Assembly: GCA_035296325.1 (NCBI GenBank)
Contig: DATHBD010000051.1
Span: 332,911 to 396,910 of the forward strand
Reading direction: 5' to 3'
From: DATHBD01 sp035296325
GTDB taxonomy: Bacteria; Actinomycetota; Actinomycetes; Mycobacteriales; Micromonosporaceae
Length of the DNA: 64,000 nt
Positions within the stretch are counted from its first letter, which is position 1; every line of letters starts with the position of its first letter. A program made the position numbers and the translations under genes. The notes under the pieces were generated by a model. That model was not told where the DNA came from. It saw only the letters and a list, made by a program, of their open reading frames with translations, and made no database searches. This document shows positions 8,007 to 15,351 of this stretch, piece after piece.

Positions 8007-9232
8007 TGCTGGACCTGGAGAAGCTCTTCGCCGCCCGGCTGCAGGCGGCCCGCGCCCGGCCGTACCTGGCGACGGCGCTCTTCGCCCTGCACACGGTGGA
8101 ATCACGGCTGGTGCCGACGATGGCCGTGGACCGACACTGGCGGTGCTATGTATCGCCGGCGTTCGTGGATCAGAGCCCGGTCGAGGAGCTGGCCGGGGTC
8201 TGGGTCCACGAGGTCTCCCACCTGTTGCGCGACCACCACGGGCGCAGCGACCGGGTTGCGCTGCAGCGCGGGCTGACCGGGCCGGGGGAACGACTGCGGA
8301 TGAACATCGCCGCGGACTTCGAGATCAACGATGACGTCTTCGGCGACGGGCTGGCCCGGCCCGAGGGCGCCGTCGACCCGCGGCTCCTCCAGCTACCCGA
8401 CGGGGAGCTGATGGAGGACTACCTGCGCCAGTTCCGGTTGGGGCCGGCCACCCAAGGTCTGGTCTGGCTTGACTGTGGCAGTGGCGCCGACGGGCTGGAG
8501 CGGGAGTGGGATCTGGGGCCGGCCGGGGCGCACGGGCTCAGCGCCCAGGAACGGGACGCGGTCCGGTTCCGGGTGGCCCGGGGGATCACCGCCCGCCCCG
8601 GGGACATACCAAAGGGGTGGCTGCGGTGGGCGGAGGAGGCGTTCCACCCACCGCAGCCGTGGCGGGACCTGCTTGGGGCGGCGATCCGCTCGGCGGCAAC
8701 CGGCCCCGGCGCGGGTGAGGACTACACCTACGGCCGGCCGTCGCGGCGGTCCGCGGGCCTGCCCGGCGTCATCCTGCCCAGCCTGCGGCGCCGGCCGCCG
8801 CGGGTGTGCGTCGTCATCGACACATCCGGGTCGGTGAGTGACGCCGAGCTGGGCAGCGCGCTGCTCGAGGTTGCCGCGATCGCCCGCGCCCTGGGCGGCC
8901 GGCGGGACCTGGCCAGCGTCCTGCCGTGTGACGCCGCAGCCCAGGCCGTGCACCAGGTGTGTCGTGCCGAGGGAATCCCGCTGACCGGCGGCGGAGGGAC
9001 CGATCTGCGCACCGGCTTCGCTGTGGCGCTGCGGGCCAGGCCCGGGCCGGACGTCATCGTGATCCTGACCGACGGGCAGACCCCGTGGCCGGATGCGCGG
9101 CCGCCGTGCCGGACCGTGGTGGGGCTGTTCCCCCGGGCGCGGCGGGCCGGGTTCTGGAATGAGGACCATCCCGATTACGTACCGGCCGGGCCGCCCGATT
9201 GGGCCCGAGTGGTCGACATCAGCCCCGGTTGA
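8003..9232 (+). CDS. vWA-like protein with N-terminal zincin motif (DUF2201 type)
   Basis: A 409-residue protein with two parts. The N-terminal half carries HEVSH at residues 69-73, a perfect HExxH zinc-protease motif, in a helix (VWVHEVSHLLRDHHG), with an acidic segment downstream (NIAADFEINDDVF) that could supply the third ligand. The C-terminal 140 residues are a vWA-like fold beginning VCVVIDTSGSVSD with the DxSxS-type metal site at 273-277 and a later ILTDGQTPW near 354-362. This matches the putative metallopeptidase plus VWA-like pairing named DUF2201. It overlaps the MoxR gene by four bases. It may be the effector or substrate-binding arm of the unit. Protease activity is not shown, only the motif. 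Confidence 0.88.
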   Translation: MMLDLEKLFAARLQAARARPYLATALFALHTVESRLVPTMAVDRHWRCYVSPAFVDQSPVEELAGVWVHEVSHLLRDHHGRSDRVALQRGLTGPGERLRMNIAADFEINDDVFGDGLARPEGAVDPRLLQLPDGELMEDYLRQFRLGPATQGLVWLDCGSGADGLEREWDLGPAGAHGLSAQERDAVRFRVARGITARPGDIPKGWLRWAEEAFHPPQPWRDLLGAAIRSAATGPGAGEDYTYGRPSRRSAGLPGVILPSLRRRPPRVCVVIDTSGSVSDAELGSALLEVAAIARALGGRRDLASVLPCDAAAQAVHQVCRAEGIPLTGGGGTDLRTGFAVALRARPGPDVIVILTDGQTPWPDARPPCRTVVGLFPRARRAGFWNEDHPDYVPAGPPDWARVVDISPG

Positions 9233-9261
9233 TGAACCGCGGTACGGGCCGGCACACCGGA

Positions 9262-9294
9262 TGTCCGGGTGGGCTGACGACACCCACCCGGACA
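9262..9294. terminator. Bidirectional terminator between vWA and LuxR-like genes
   Basis: TGTCCGGGTGGG (9262-9273) pairs perfectly with CCCACCCGGACA (9283-9294) across a 9-base loop. Outer GCGGTAC and GTACCGC can extend it. It lies between convergent genes. Confidence 0.8.
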
Positions 9295-9340
9295 GCGCCG
9301 GTACCGCCTCCGCCGCATTCCGGGGCGCGTGTTCCCGCTC

Positions 9341-10285
9341 TTACCTTCCGTTATGGACCGCGGTGAGCGGGTCGGCGCGCGATGGGACTTCGGACGAGGG
9401 GTCCAGCAGGCCGAGCGCGTAGGCGGTACGGATTGCACCGGCACGATTGCGCGTACCAAGCTTGAGAAACAGGCGCGCTTGGAGGTTCTCCACCGTCTTC
9501 ACGGCGATGGCCAGCAGTCGTGCGGTCTGCCGCACGGTATGACCCATCGCGATTGATCGAAGAATGTCGAACTCGCGGGCGGTGAATTCAGGTGATCCAG
9601 GGGTGCTCGCGGATGGGAGCTCCGGCGCGAGCGCATCGATCAGGCCGAGTTGGACCGCCCTGGCGACGGCCTGGGTCTTGCTCGACACCCGCAGTTTCGT
9701 GTAGACCCGTCGCTTGGTGCTCTCGACCGCGCCCACGTTGACGGTCAGTAGATTCGCGATGTGCCGGACCGAATGACCGGCGGCGAGCATGGCCAGAACC
9801 TCGCGTTCCTGGGCGGTGAGATTCTGATCATTGACCGGCTCGGTCGGCTGGGTACCTACCGTGGCGCCACGACGGCGCAGCAGCAGCAGGAACGACTCGA
9901 TGCCGACGGACGAGGGGATCAGCGTGTCCAATCCGAATCGTTCAGCCACCACGAGGTCGGCCGGTGCCAGCCCGTCGTAGATCAGGACGATGCGAGTTTC
10001 CCCGAACTGTGCGCGGAGCTTTCCCAGCGGGTCGAGCATCGGCGCGGCGTCCGGTCCGCCGTCCACCACGACCAGGTCCGGATGGCGCAGACCACAGAGG
10101 TACGGCAGCGCGGCGATCTCATCCACCTGACCCACCACTCGGAATTCCGCCCGGCTCAGCGAGGCCGCCAGCGCGTCACGGATCAGTCGACGGGTGCAGT
10201 GCAGGACGACAGTCGGATTGGTCCACCGCAGGTCCGGAGGCGCACGTAACGTGACAGATCTATGAACTTGACTCATGTATCGCAT
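9341..10285 (-). CDS. LuxR-like regulator with degenerate receiver and two HTH domains
   Basis: A 314-residue protein. Residues about 20-140 look like a response-regulator receiver: the strand DLVVVDGG keeps a possible phosphoacceptor Asp, but the N-terminal acidic pair is absent and the usual C-terminal Lys is replaced within TLIPSS. Two LuxR/GerE helix-turn-helix domains follow in tandem: LTAQEREVLAMLAAGHSVR near 160 and FTAREFDILRSIAMGHTVR near 240, each with its own recognition helix. Most relatives have one. The protein may therefore bind a two-part site or bind constitutively without phosphorylation. There is no histidine kinase beside it. ATG 10285 is preceded by GGAG at a good distance; ATG 10276 is the alternative. 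Confidence 0.85.
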   Translation of the reverse strand: MRYMSQVHRSVTLRAPPDLRWTNPTVVLHCTRRLIRDALAASLSRAEFRVVGQVDEIAALPYLCGLRHPDLVVVDGGPDAAPMLDPLGKLRAQFGETRIVLIYDGLAPADLVVAERFGLDTLIPSSVGIESFLLLLRRRGATVGTQPTEPVNDQNLTAQEREVLAMLAAGHSVRHIANLLTVNVGAVESTKRRVYTKLRVSSKTQAVARAVQLGLIDALAPELPSASTPGSPEFTAREFDILRSIAMGHTVRQTARLLAIAVKTVENLQARLFLKLGTRNRAGAIRTAYALGLLDPSSEVPSRADPLTAVHNGR

Positions 10286-10477
10286 GTTGCTCCGCAAGTG
10301 CCCCCCGGCATAGCGGTCCTAGGGGAATTCACATCAATTGTTTTCGATTCAAAGGCGGGCCAACGGCGCACGGTGGCTCCTACCAGGCGATTTAGTGCTC
10401 TGCGCACTTGCGCCGTAGCGCAACGCACACGTCACAGGGCCGCCGGCATGAAACGTTCACGCCGGCGTGCGGGCCGG

Positions 10478-11209
10478 TCAGAGTCTCAACTGGGCTCGGA
10501 TGAGAGCGTCGAGCCGTTGCCATGCCGGGGACGAGGCGTTCACCGCACCCTGGATCATCGCCGGAATCTCGGAGGTGGGGTCCTGGCCGGGCAGGTCGTC
10601 AGCCCCGTAGCGTGCTCGCGTTGCGGTGACGATCCGGTCGGCAAGGTCATCGATGCGATCGTCGTGGGGCTCGAGGTCGTACGCGTGGTCGTAGTCGAGG
10701 AAAATCTGGCGCAGCGTCGGGGCCGCCAGGATCTCAATCTGGTCGCGGAACATTGCGATCGCGGTGTCGGGATGAGTGGCGAACACGAGAATCCACAGGT
10801 CGTTCTGCAGCGTCACCCACCGTTGGGTGAAACCGAGCTGCGGCAACCGCTCCAGGTGACCGGTGACCTCGGGCGGTAGCGCCGTCAGGTGCCCGCCAGC
10901 GAGCCGCCGAAGGCGTTCCCGGGTGGCCCGAAGGTCGCGGATGCGGCCGGAGATGTCGGCGTCGATCTGCCGGAGGGCTTGCCGGAACTCATCGTCGGGC
11001 ACCGACCGGAGGTCACGGATGCGGGCCAACGGGACACCTGCCCTGGCCAGAGTCCGGATCTTGACCAGGTCGACGGCATGGCCGGCCGTGTATCGCCGGT
11101 AGCCGGATGCGTCGCGCGCCGGCTCAGGCAGCAGCCCTTTGTCGTGGTAGACGCGGATGGTCTTGGTCGACACCCCGACGTACCTGGCAAGCTGCCCGAT
11201 GGTGATCAT
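10478..11209 (-). CDS. MerR-family transcriptional regulator
   Basis: A 243-residue regulator. Residues 1-70 are a MerR winged helix (ITIGQLARYVGVSTKTIRVY and GYRRYTAGHAVDLVKI), then a coiled linker (DADISGRIRDLRATRERLRRL). The C-terminal 130 residues form a ligand or dimer domain with no cysteines arranged for metal binding, so an organic effector is more likely. ATG 11209 is used because MITIGQLAR is where family similarity begins. It diverges from a small helical protein gene, and an imperfect palindrome of MerR type lies in the gap. Confidence 0.87.
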   Translation of the reverse strand: MITIGQLARYVGVSTKTIRVYHDKGLLPEPARDASGYRRYTAGHAVDLVKIRTLARAGVPLARIRDLRSVPDDEFRQALRQIDADISGRIRDLRATRERLRRLAGGHLTALPPEVTGHLERLPQLGFTQRWVTLQNDLWILVFATHPDTAIAMFRDQIEILAAPTLRQIFLDYDHAYDLEPHDDRIDDLADRIVTATRARYGADDLPGQDPTSEIPAMIQGAVNASSPAWQRLDALIRAQLRL

Positions 11210-11225
11210 CAGGCCATGGTCGCAC

Positions 11226-11257
11226 TTGACCTTGCCCCAGGGGAAAGGTTGCACCAT
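11226..11257 (+). promoter_or_regulatory. MerR-type operator/promoter
   Basis: ACCTTGCCCC (11229-11238) and GGGGAAAGGT (11240-11249) form an inverted repeat matching 9 of 10 bases around one central base. It begins within TTGACC (11226-11231), a good -35. A weak -10 (CACCAT 11252-11257) would give a 20-base spacer, the stretched spacing that MerR proteins correct by twisting DNA. Transcription would start near ATG 11264. Confidence 0.5.
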
Positions 11258-11263
11258 GTCGTC

Positions 11264-11572
11264 ATGGGACGTGCGAACCTCGACCGGGACACCCTGCGAG
11301 CGCTGGCCGACGAGGGCAACGAGACCGCCCTGGACCGGCTGGCTGACCTCGCCGACGGCTGCGGCGACCTCGCGGAGCTGTGCGATCTGCTCGACGAGGG
11401 GTGCATGCGAGCCGGGCGCCTGCTCACCCGGCGCGCGGCCGCGGCCGGTGACCTCCGCGAGCTGCAACGGATCTCTGATGCCGGTTGTGCGGAGGCTGGC
11501 GACGAGCTGGAACGGCTGCTGACGGCACCGATCCGCGAGGACGGACAAGGGACCGGTGAGCCAGACAGGTGA
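11264..11572 (+). CDS. Small acidic helical protein, divergent from MerR
   Basis: A 102-residue protein rich in Ala, Leu, Asp, Glu and Arg, with a repeated helical rhythm: TALDRLADLADGCGDLAELCDLLDE and a similar second half (GDLRELQRISDAGCAEAGDELERLL). Four cysteines are spread along it. The pattern resembles short helix-hairpin repeats, suggesting a protein-binding scaffold, but I do not recognise the family. It is probably the target of the divergent MerR gene, since the operator overlaps its promoter. No ribosome-binding site is visible, so the message may be leaderless. Confidence 0.7.
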   Translation: MGRANLDRDTLRALADEGNETALDRLADLADGCGDLAELCDLLDEGCMRAGRLLTRRAAAAGDLRELQRISDAGCAEAGDELERLLTAPIREDGQGTGEPDR

Positions 11573-11581
11573 GCGGTCCGC

Positions 11582-12484
11582 TCACCCCAGGACGATGACC
11601 AACTTGCCGCGGACATGCCCACCCTCACTGAGCCGGTGCGCCTGCGCCGCGGCGTCGAGCGGGAACGTCTTCGCGACCGGCAGTCGGAACCGACCCTCCT
11701 CGTACAGCTTCGCGGCGAGGCCGTACGCGTGGTACGCCGAGGTGGTGCCGGTGAACGCCACGCCGTGCCTGGCGGCGTCGTAGTCGGCAATCGTGATCAC
11801 CTTGCCGGCGGAACCCGTGACGTCGATCAGGTCGGGCAGCGCGCCCTGGCCGGCGGTGTCGAACGCGACGTCGACACCGCCGGAGGCGATCTGGCGCACC
11901 CGGGCGGCGAGGCCCTCGCCGTAGGTCACCGGCGTAGCGCCGAGCGAACGCAGGTAGTCGTGGTTTCCTTCGCTGGCGGTACCGATCACCGACGCGCCCC
12001 GGGCGACGGCGAGCTGGGTGGCCGCGGCACCCACCCCGCCCGCCGCACCGTTGATCAGCACCGTGTCGCCGTTGGCCACGCCGAGCAGGTCGAGCCCCCG
12101 GACCGCGGTCTCCACCGCCACCGGCAGCCCGCCCGCTTCCGCCCACGACATCGCCGCCGGCTTCGCGGCGAAGTGCGTGAGCAGCGCATACTCCGCGCAG
12201 CCGGCCGCCACCGCCGGGCCGAACACCTCATCACCCACGGCGACGCCGGCCACGCCCTCGCCGACCTCGTCGACGACGCCGGCAACCTCGAGACCCGGGA
12301 TGCGCGGCAGGGCGATCGGCATCATCGCGCTCATCGCGCCACTGCGGACCTTCGCGTCGAACCGGTTGACGCCAGCGGCACGCACCGCGACCCGGATCTG
12401 CCCGGGCCCGGCGTGCGGCTCGGGGACCTCGGCGACGTGCAGCACATCCGGGCCGCCGTACTCCTGGAACTGAACCGCCTTCAT
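11582..12484 (-). CDS. NADPH:quinone oxidoreductase-like MDR enzyme
   Basis: A 300-residue zinc-independent medium-chain reductase that would transfer hydride from NADPH to a quinone or enone. The N-terminus MKAVQFQEYGGPDVLHV is characteristic. The cofactor loop NGAAGGVGAAATQLA lies near residues 140-154, and GVNRFDAKVRSG near 38-49 is the substrate-side signature. There are no zinc ligands. The gene converges on the small helical protein gene with only nine bases between them. Substrate unknown. Confidence 0.9.
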   Translation of the reverse strand: MKAVQFQEYGGPDVLHVAEVPEPHAGPGQIRVAVRAAGVNRFDAKVRSGAMSAMMPIALPRIPGLEVAGVVDEVGEGVAGVAVGDEVFGPAVAAGCAEYALLTHFAAKPAAMSWAEAGGLPVAVETAVRGLDLLGVANGDTVLINGAAGGVGAAATQLAVARGASVIGTASEGNHDYLRSLGATPVTYGEGLAARVRQIASGGVDVAFDTAGQGALPDLIDVTGSAGKVITIADYDAARHGVAFTGTTSAYHAYGLAAKLYEEGRFRLPVAKTFPLDAAAQAHRLSEGGHVRGKLVIVLG

Positions 12485-12523
12485 GGCGTGCCCCCTCTCC
12501 GCTCACCGGCACCCTATCGCCGG

Positions 12524-13027
12524 TCAGCCGTGGAAGCCCTGACCCGTCTCGAGCAACGTCTTCAGGTCACTGAGCACCCAGCTCCAGCCGCCACCCGCGC
12601 CCTGGGCCTCCAGGTCACCGGCGAGCAGCGAGGCCAGCAGCGGAGCACCGCCGAGGTCATGGGTCACCGTGAGCGTGGTGACGCCGTCCTCGCCGGGCTT
12701 GATCTCGTGGGTGAGCCGGGTGAACCCCTCCGCCTCCATCGCGGGGTCCATGAGCATCCGCCAGGTCTGGACGAGCCTGCGCGGCGGGTCGGCCTCGATG
12801 ACCTCGCCGTCCACCGCCACCTCGGGTGCGCCGTGCGCGCGCATCTCCTCGCTGGCGAGCGCCCGGTACGTGCCGCCGGGTCGCAGGTCGTACTCCGCGG
12901 TGCCGCCGTAGCCGTACCGCCGGGTCCACTCCGGCTTGGTGATCGCGTCCCAGATCGCCTCGGGTGTCGCCTTGATGTACACCCGGTAGACCTGCACGGT
13001 GACGTTGGCCTGCGTTGCGGTTGTCAT
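12524..13027 (-). CDS. SRPBCC (AHSA1-like) domain protein
   Basis: A 167-residue helix-grip protein. The N-terminal strand YRVYIKATPEAIWDAITKPE and the ending GGGWSWVLSDLKTLLETG are typical of the Aha1/START-like family, which forms a deep hydrophobic pocket. Its start overlaps the ArsR stop (ATGA at 13024-13027), so the two are co-translated. ArsR/AHSA1 pairs are common; the regulator probably senses a compound that the SRPBCC protein also handles. No enzymatic role can be assigned. Confidence 0.9.
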   Translation of the reverse strand: MTTATQANVTVQVYRVYIKATPEAIWDAITKPEWTRRYGYGGTAEYDLRPGGTYRALASEEMRAHGAPEVAVDGEVIEADPPRRLVQTWRMLMDPAMEAEGFTRLTHEIKPGEDGVTTLTVTHDLGGAPLLASLLAGDLEAQGAGGGWSWVLSDLKTLLETGQGFHG

Positions 13028-13359
13028 GTCTTCTCCTCGAGTTCGTTCTTGAGGTCCACGAGCGCCGACACACGACGCTCGGTGTACTTGTCGATCCACC
13101 GGTCGTGGATGAGCCGGATCGGCACCGGATTGAGGAAGTGCAACTTCTCCCGGCCGGACCGCCGGGTCACCACGAGCCCGGCGTCTTCCAGCACCCGAAG
13201 GTGCTTCATGACGCCGAAGCGGGTCATCGCCAGCTCCGACTCAAGCTCGGTCAGCGTGCGGCCGTCACGCTGGAAGAGCCGGTCGAGCAGGAGCCGCCGG
13301 GTCGGATCAGCGAGTGCTTTGAACACTCGATCGTCGTCGTCGGCCACGCTGGAAAGCAT
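13024..13359 (-). CDS. ArsR-family repressor
   Basis: A 111-residue winged-helix protein: VFKALADPTRRLLLDRLFQ (helix 1-2), LTELESELAMTRFGVMKHLRVLEDAGLV (recognition region near residues 36-63) and the wing VTRRSGREKLHFLNP. It lacks the CxC metal motif of the arsenic sensors, so it is of the metal-independent branch often paired with SRPBCC genes. A perfect palindrome abuts its start codon, which indicates autorepression. Confidence 0.9.
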   Translation of the reverse strand: MLSSVADDDDRVFKALADPTRRLLLDRLFQRDGRTLTELESELAMTRFGVMKHLRVLEDAGLVVTRRSGREKLHFLNPVPIRLIHDRWIDKYTERRVSALVDLKNELEEKT

Positions 13360-13379
13360 ATGTGACCCAAAGGTCACAT
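13360..13379. promoter_or_regulatory. Operator palindrome ATGTGACC-N4-GGTCACAT
   Basis: Eight-base arms at 13360-13367 and 13372-13379 are perfectly complementary around CAAA. The site touches the ArsR start codon and lies 37 bases before the ECF42-like promoter of the divergent DGPF gene. It is a probable ArsR binding site. Confidence 0.65.
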
Positions 13380-13416
13380 GTCGAGGTCCCGGGCCAGAAA
13401 AAAAGTTGGTACGCGA

Positions 13417-13443
13417 TGTCGAAGTGGGCGATCGGTGTTCGAC
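13417..13443 (+). promoter_or_regulatory. ECF42-like promoter, TGTCGA-N17-CGAC
   Basis: TGTCGA at 13417-13422 and CGAC at 13440-13443 lie 17 bases apart, 58 bases before the DGPF gene. From memory, the reported ECF42 target is TGTCGA at -35 and a CGA-type -10. Because an ECF42-like sigma gene follows directly, autoregulation is likely. Confidence 0.55.
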
Positions 13444-13500
13444 GCGTTGGCAGAGCCTGGAAATATCGAGATCCGGGCCGCCGATGTGAGGAGATGCGCG

Positions 13501-13926
13501 ATGCGATTCATGGTCATGATCAAGGGCAACGAGAGCACCGAGTCCGGCGAACTGCCCAGCGAGGAGATGCTCACCGAGATGGGCAGGTACAACGAGGAGC
13601 TGGTCAAGGCCGGCGTCCTGCTGGCCGGCGAGGGCCTGCACCCGAGCTCCAAAGGGGCCAGGGTTCGGTTCTCCGGCACCAACCGGACCGTGGTCGACGG
13701 CCCGTTCGCCGAGGCGAAGGAGCTCATCGCCGGTTTCTGGCTGATCCAGGTCAAGTCCCGGGAAGAGGCGATCGAGTGGGTGAAGCGCTGCCCCAACCCG
13801 ACGCCGGGTGAGTCGGAGATCGAGATCCGCCAGGTGTTCGAGGCAGACGACTTCGGCGACGCCCTCACCCCTGAACTGCGCGAGCAGGAGGACCGCCTGC
13901 GCGCGGAGACCGCCACGCAGCAGTAG
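13501..13926 (+). CDS. DGPF/YCII-domain protein, partner of the ECF42 sigma factor
   Basis: A 141-residue protein of the YCII-related superfamily. It begins MRFMVMIKGNESTES and carries the hallmark VVDGPFAEAKELIAGFW near residues 64-80 that gives the DGPF name. Such proteins are small ferredoxin-like folds almost always next to ECF42-type sigma genes; their activity is not established. The preceding TGTCGA/CGAC promoter would place it under the sigma factor encoded 43 bases downstream. Confidence 0.92.
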   Translation: MRFMVMIKGNESTESGELPSEEMLTEMGRYNEELVKAGVLLAGEGLHPSSKGARVRFSGTNRTVVDGPFAEAKELIAGFWLIQVKSREEAIEWVKRCPNPTPGESEIEIRQVFEADDFGDALTPELREQEDRLRAETATQQ

Positions 13927-13969
13927 CGCCGCTTGCCCCGACAACGAGCGGTGGGGTATTGCGTAGCTG

Positions 13970-15235
13970 GTGACGACCAGGGACCCCCAGCGTGTGATCG
14001 AAGCGGTCTGGCGGATCGAGGCGGCCCGGCTCATCGCCGGACTGGCGCGGATGGTGCACGACCTCGGCCTGGCCGAGGACCTCGCCCAGGATGCCCTCGT
14101 CGCCGCGCTGGAACAGTGGCCCGAGTCAGGCGTCCCGGACAACCCGGGCGCCTGGCTCATGGCCATCGGCAAGCGTCGGGCGATCGATCTGTTCCGCCGC
14201 AACGCCAGGCTGGAGCGCAAGCACGAGGAGATCGGCCGTGATCTGGAAGCCGGCCAACTGGAGCCACCGCCGGACTTCGATGCCGTCTCCGAGGACATCG
14301 GTGACGACCTGCTGCGCCTGATCTTCACGGCGTGCCATCCGGTGCTCTCCGCCGAGGCCCGGGTCGCCCTGACCCTGCGGGTACTCACCGGCCTGACCAC
14401 CCTCGAGATCGCCCGGGCCTTTCTGGTCCCGGAGTCGACCGTGGCCCAACGCATCGTCCGGGCCAAGCGGACACTGGCCGAGGCGAACGTGCGGTTCGAG
14501 GTCCCGGCGGGGCCGGAACTGGCTGCCCGGATGGGCTCCGTGCTCGAGGTGGTCTACCTGGTCTTCAACGAGGGGTACTCGGCCACGGCCGGCGACGACT
14601 GGATGCGCCCGGCACTTTGCGAGGACGCCCTGCGGCTCGGCCGGATCCTTGCGGAGCTGGCGCCCAGGGACCCGGAGGTGCACGGGCTCGTTGCGCTGAT
14701 GGAGATCCAGGCCTCCCGGGCGCGCGCCCGGGTCGCCGCATCCGGCGAACCGGTCCTGCTGCTTGACCAGGACCGGTCGCGCTGGGATCAGCTCCTGATC
14801 CGCCGTGGACTGGCCGCGGTGCAGCGCGCGGAGGACCTCGGCGGCGCCGGCGGCCCGTACGCTCTGCAGGCCGCAATCGCCGCCTGCCACGCCCGAGCCG
14901 TCACCGCGGCCGAGACGGATTGGGCCAGAATCGCCGCGCTGTACGGCGCGCTCGCCCAACGCACCCCCTCCCCCGTGGTGGAGCTGAACCGAGCGGTCGC
15001 GCTATCCATGTCCATCGGCCCGGCGGCCGGGCTGGCGGTGGTCGACACGCTGCTGTCCGAACCGGCCCTCAAGCACTATCACCTGCTGCCCAGCGTGCGC
15101 GGCGAGTTGCTGACCAGGCTCGGCCGGTACGAGGAGGCGCGCGCCGAACTCGAGCGGGCGGCAGCGCTGACCCGCAACAGCCGGGAACGCGCTCTCCTGC
15201 TGGAACGCGCCGCCACGTGTGCGGCGCCGCGCTAG
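13970..15235 (+). CDS. ECF42-like RNA polymerase sigma factor with long C-terminal extension
   Basis: A 421-residue sigma factor. Region 2 (about 10-85) includes DLGLAEDLAQDALVAALEQWP and GAWLMAIGKRRAIDLFRR. Region 4 (about 115-170) includes LTLRVLTGLTTLEIARAFLVPESTVAQRIVRAK. The remaining 240 residues are the ECF42-specific extension with helical repeats (LYLVFNEGYSATAG-like segment near 190, then TPSPVVELNRAVALSM and YHLLPSVRGELLTRLGRYEEARAELERA). No anti-sigma gene is nearby, as expected; the extension is thought to control activity. GTG 13970 begins TTRDPQRVIEAVWRIE. It is in an operon with the DGPF gene. Confidence 0.92.
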   Translation: MTTRDPQRVIEAVWRIEAARLIAGLARMVHDLGLAEDLAQDALVAALEQWPESGVPDNPGAWLMAIGKRRAIDLFRRNARLERKHEEIGRDLEAGQLEPPPDFDAVSEDIGDDLLRLIFTACHPVLSAEARVALTLRVLTGLTTLEIARAFLVPESTVAQRIVRAKRTLAEANVRFEVPAGPELAARMGSVLEVVYLVFNEGYSATAGDDWMRPALCEDALRLGRILAELAPRDPEVHGLVALMEIQASRARARVAASGEPVLLLDQDRSRWDQLLIRRGLAAVQRAEDLGGAGGPYALQAAIAACHARAVTAAETDWARIAALYGALAQRTPSPVVELNRAVALSMSIGPAAGLAVVDTLLSEPALKHYHLLPSVRGELLTRLGRYEEARAELERAAALTRNSRERALLLERAATCAAPR

Positions 15236-15351
15236 CCAACTCGGCCGCGGCCGTTTGCCGGCCCGCTACCAACCTGTCGCTCGTCGTACGCCCGTCTCGG
15301 ATCAACTGAGGGTCGTCCGGCCGACCGCGCCGGTGGCCCCGAGGAGGACCC

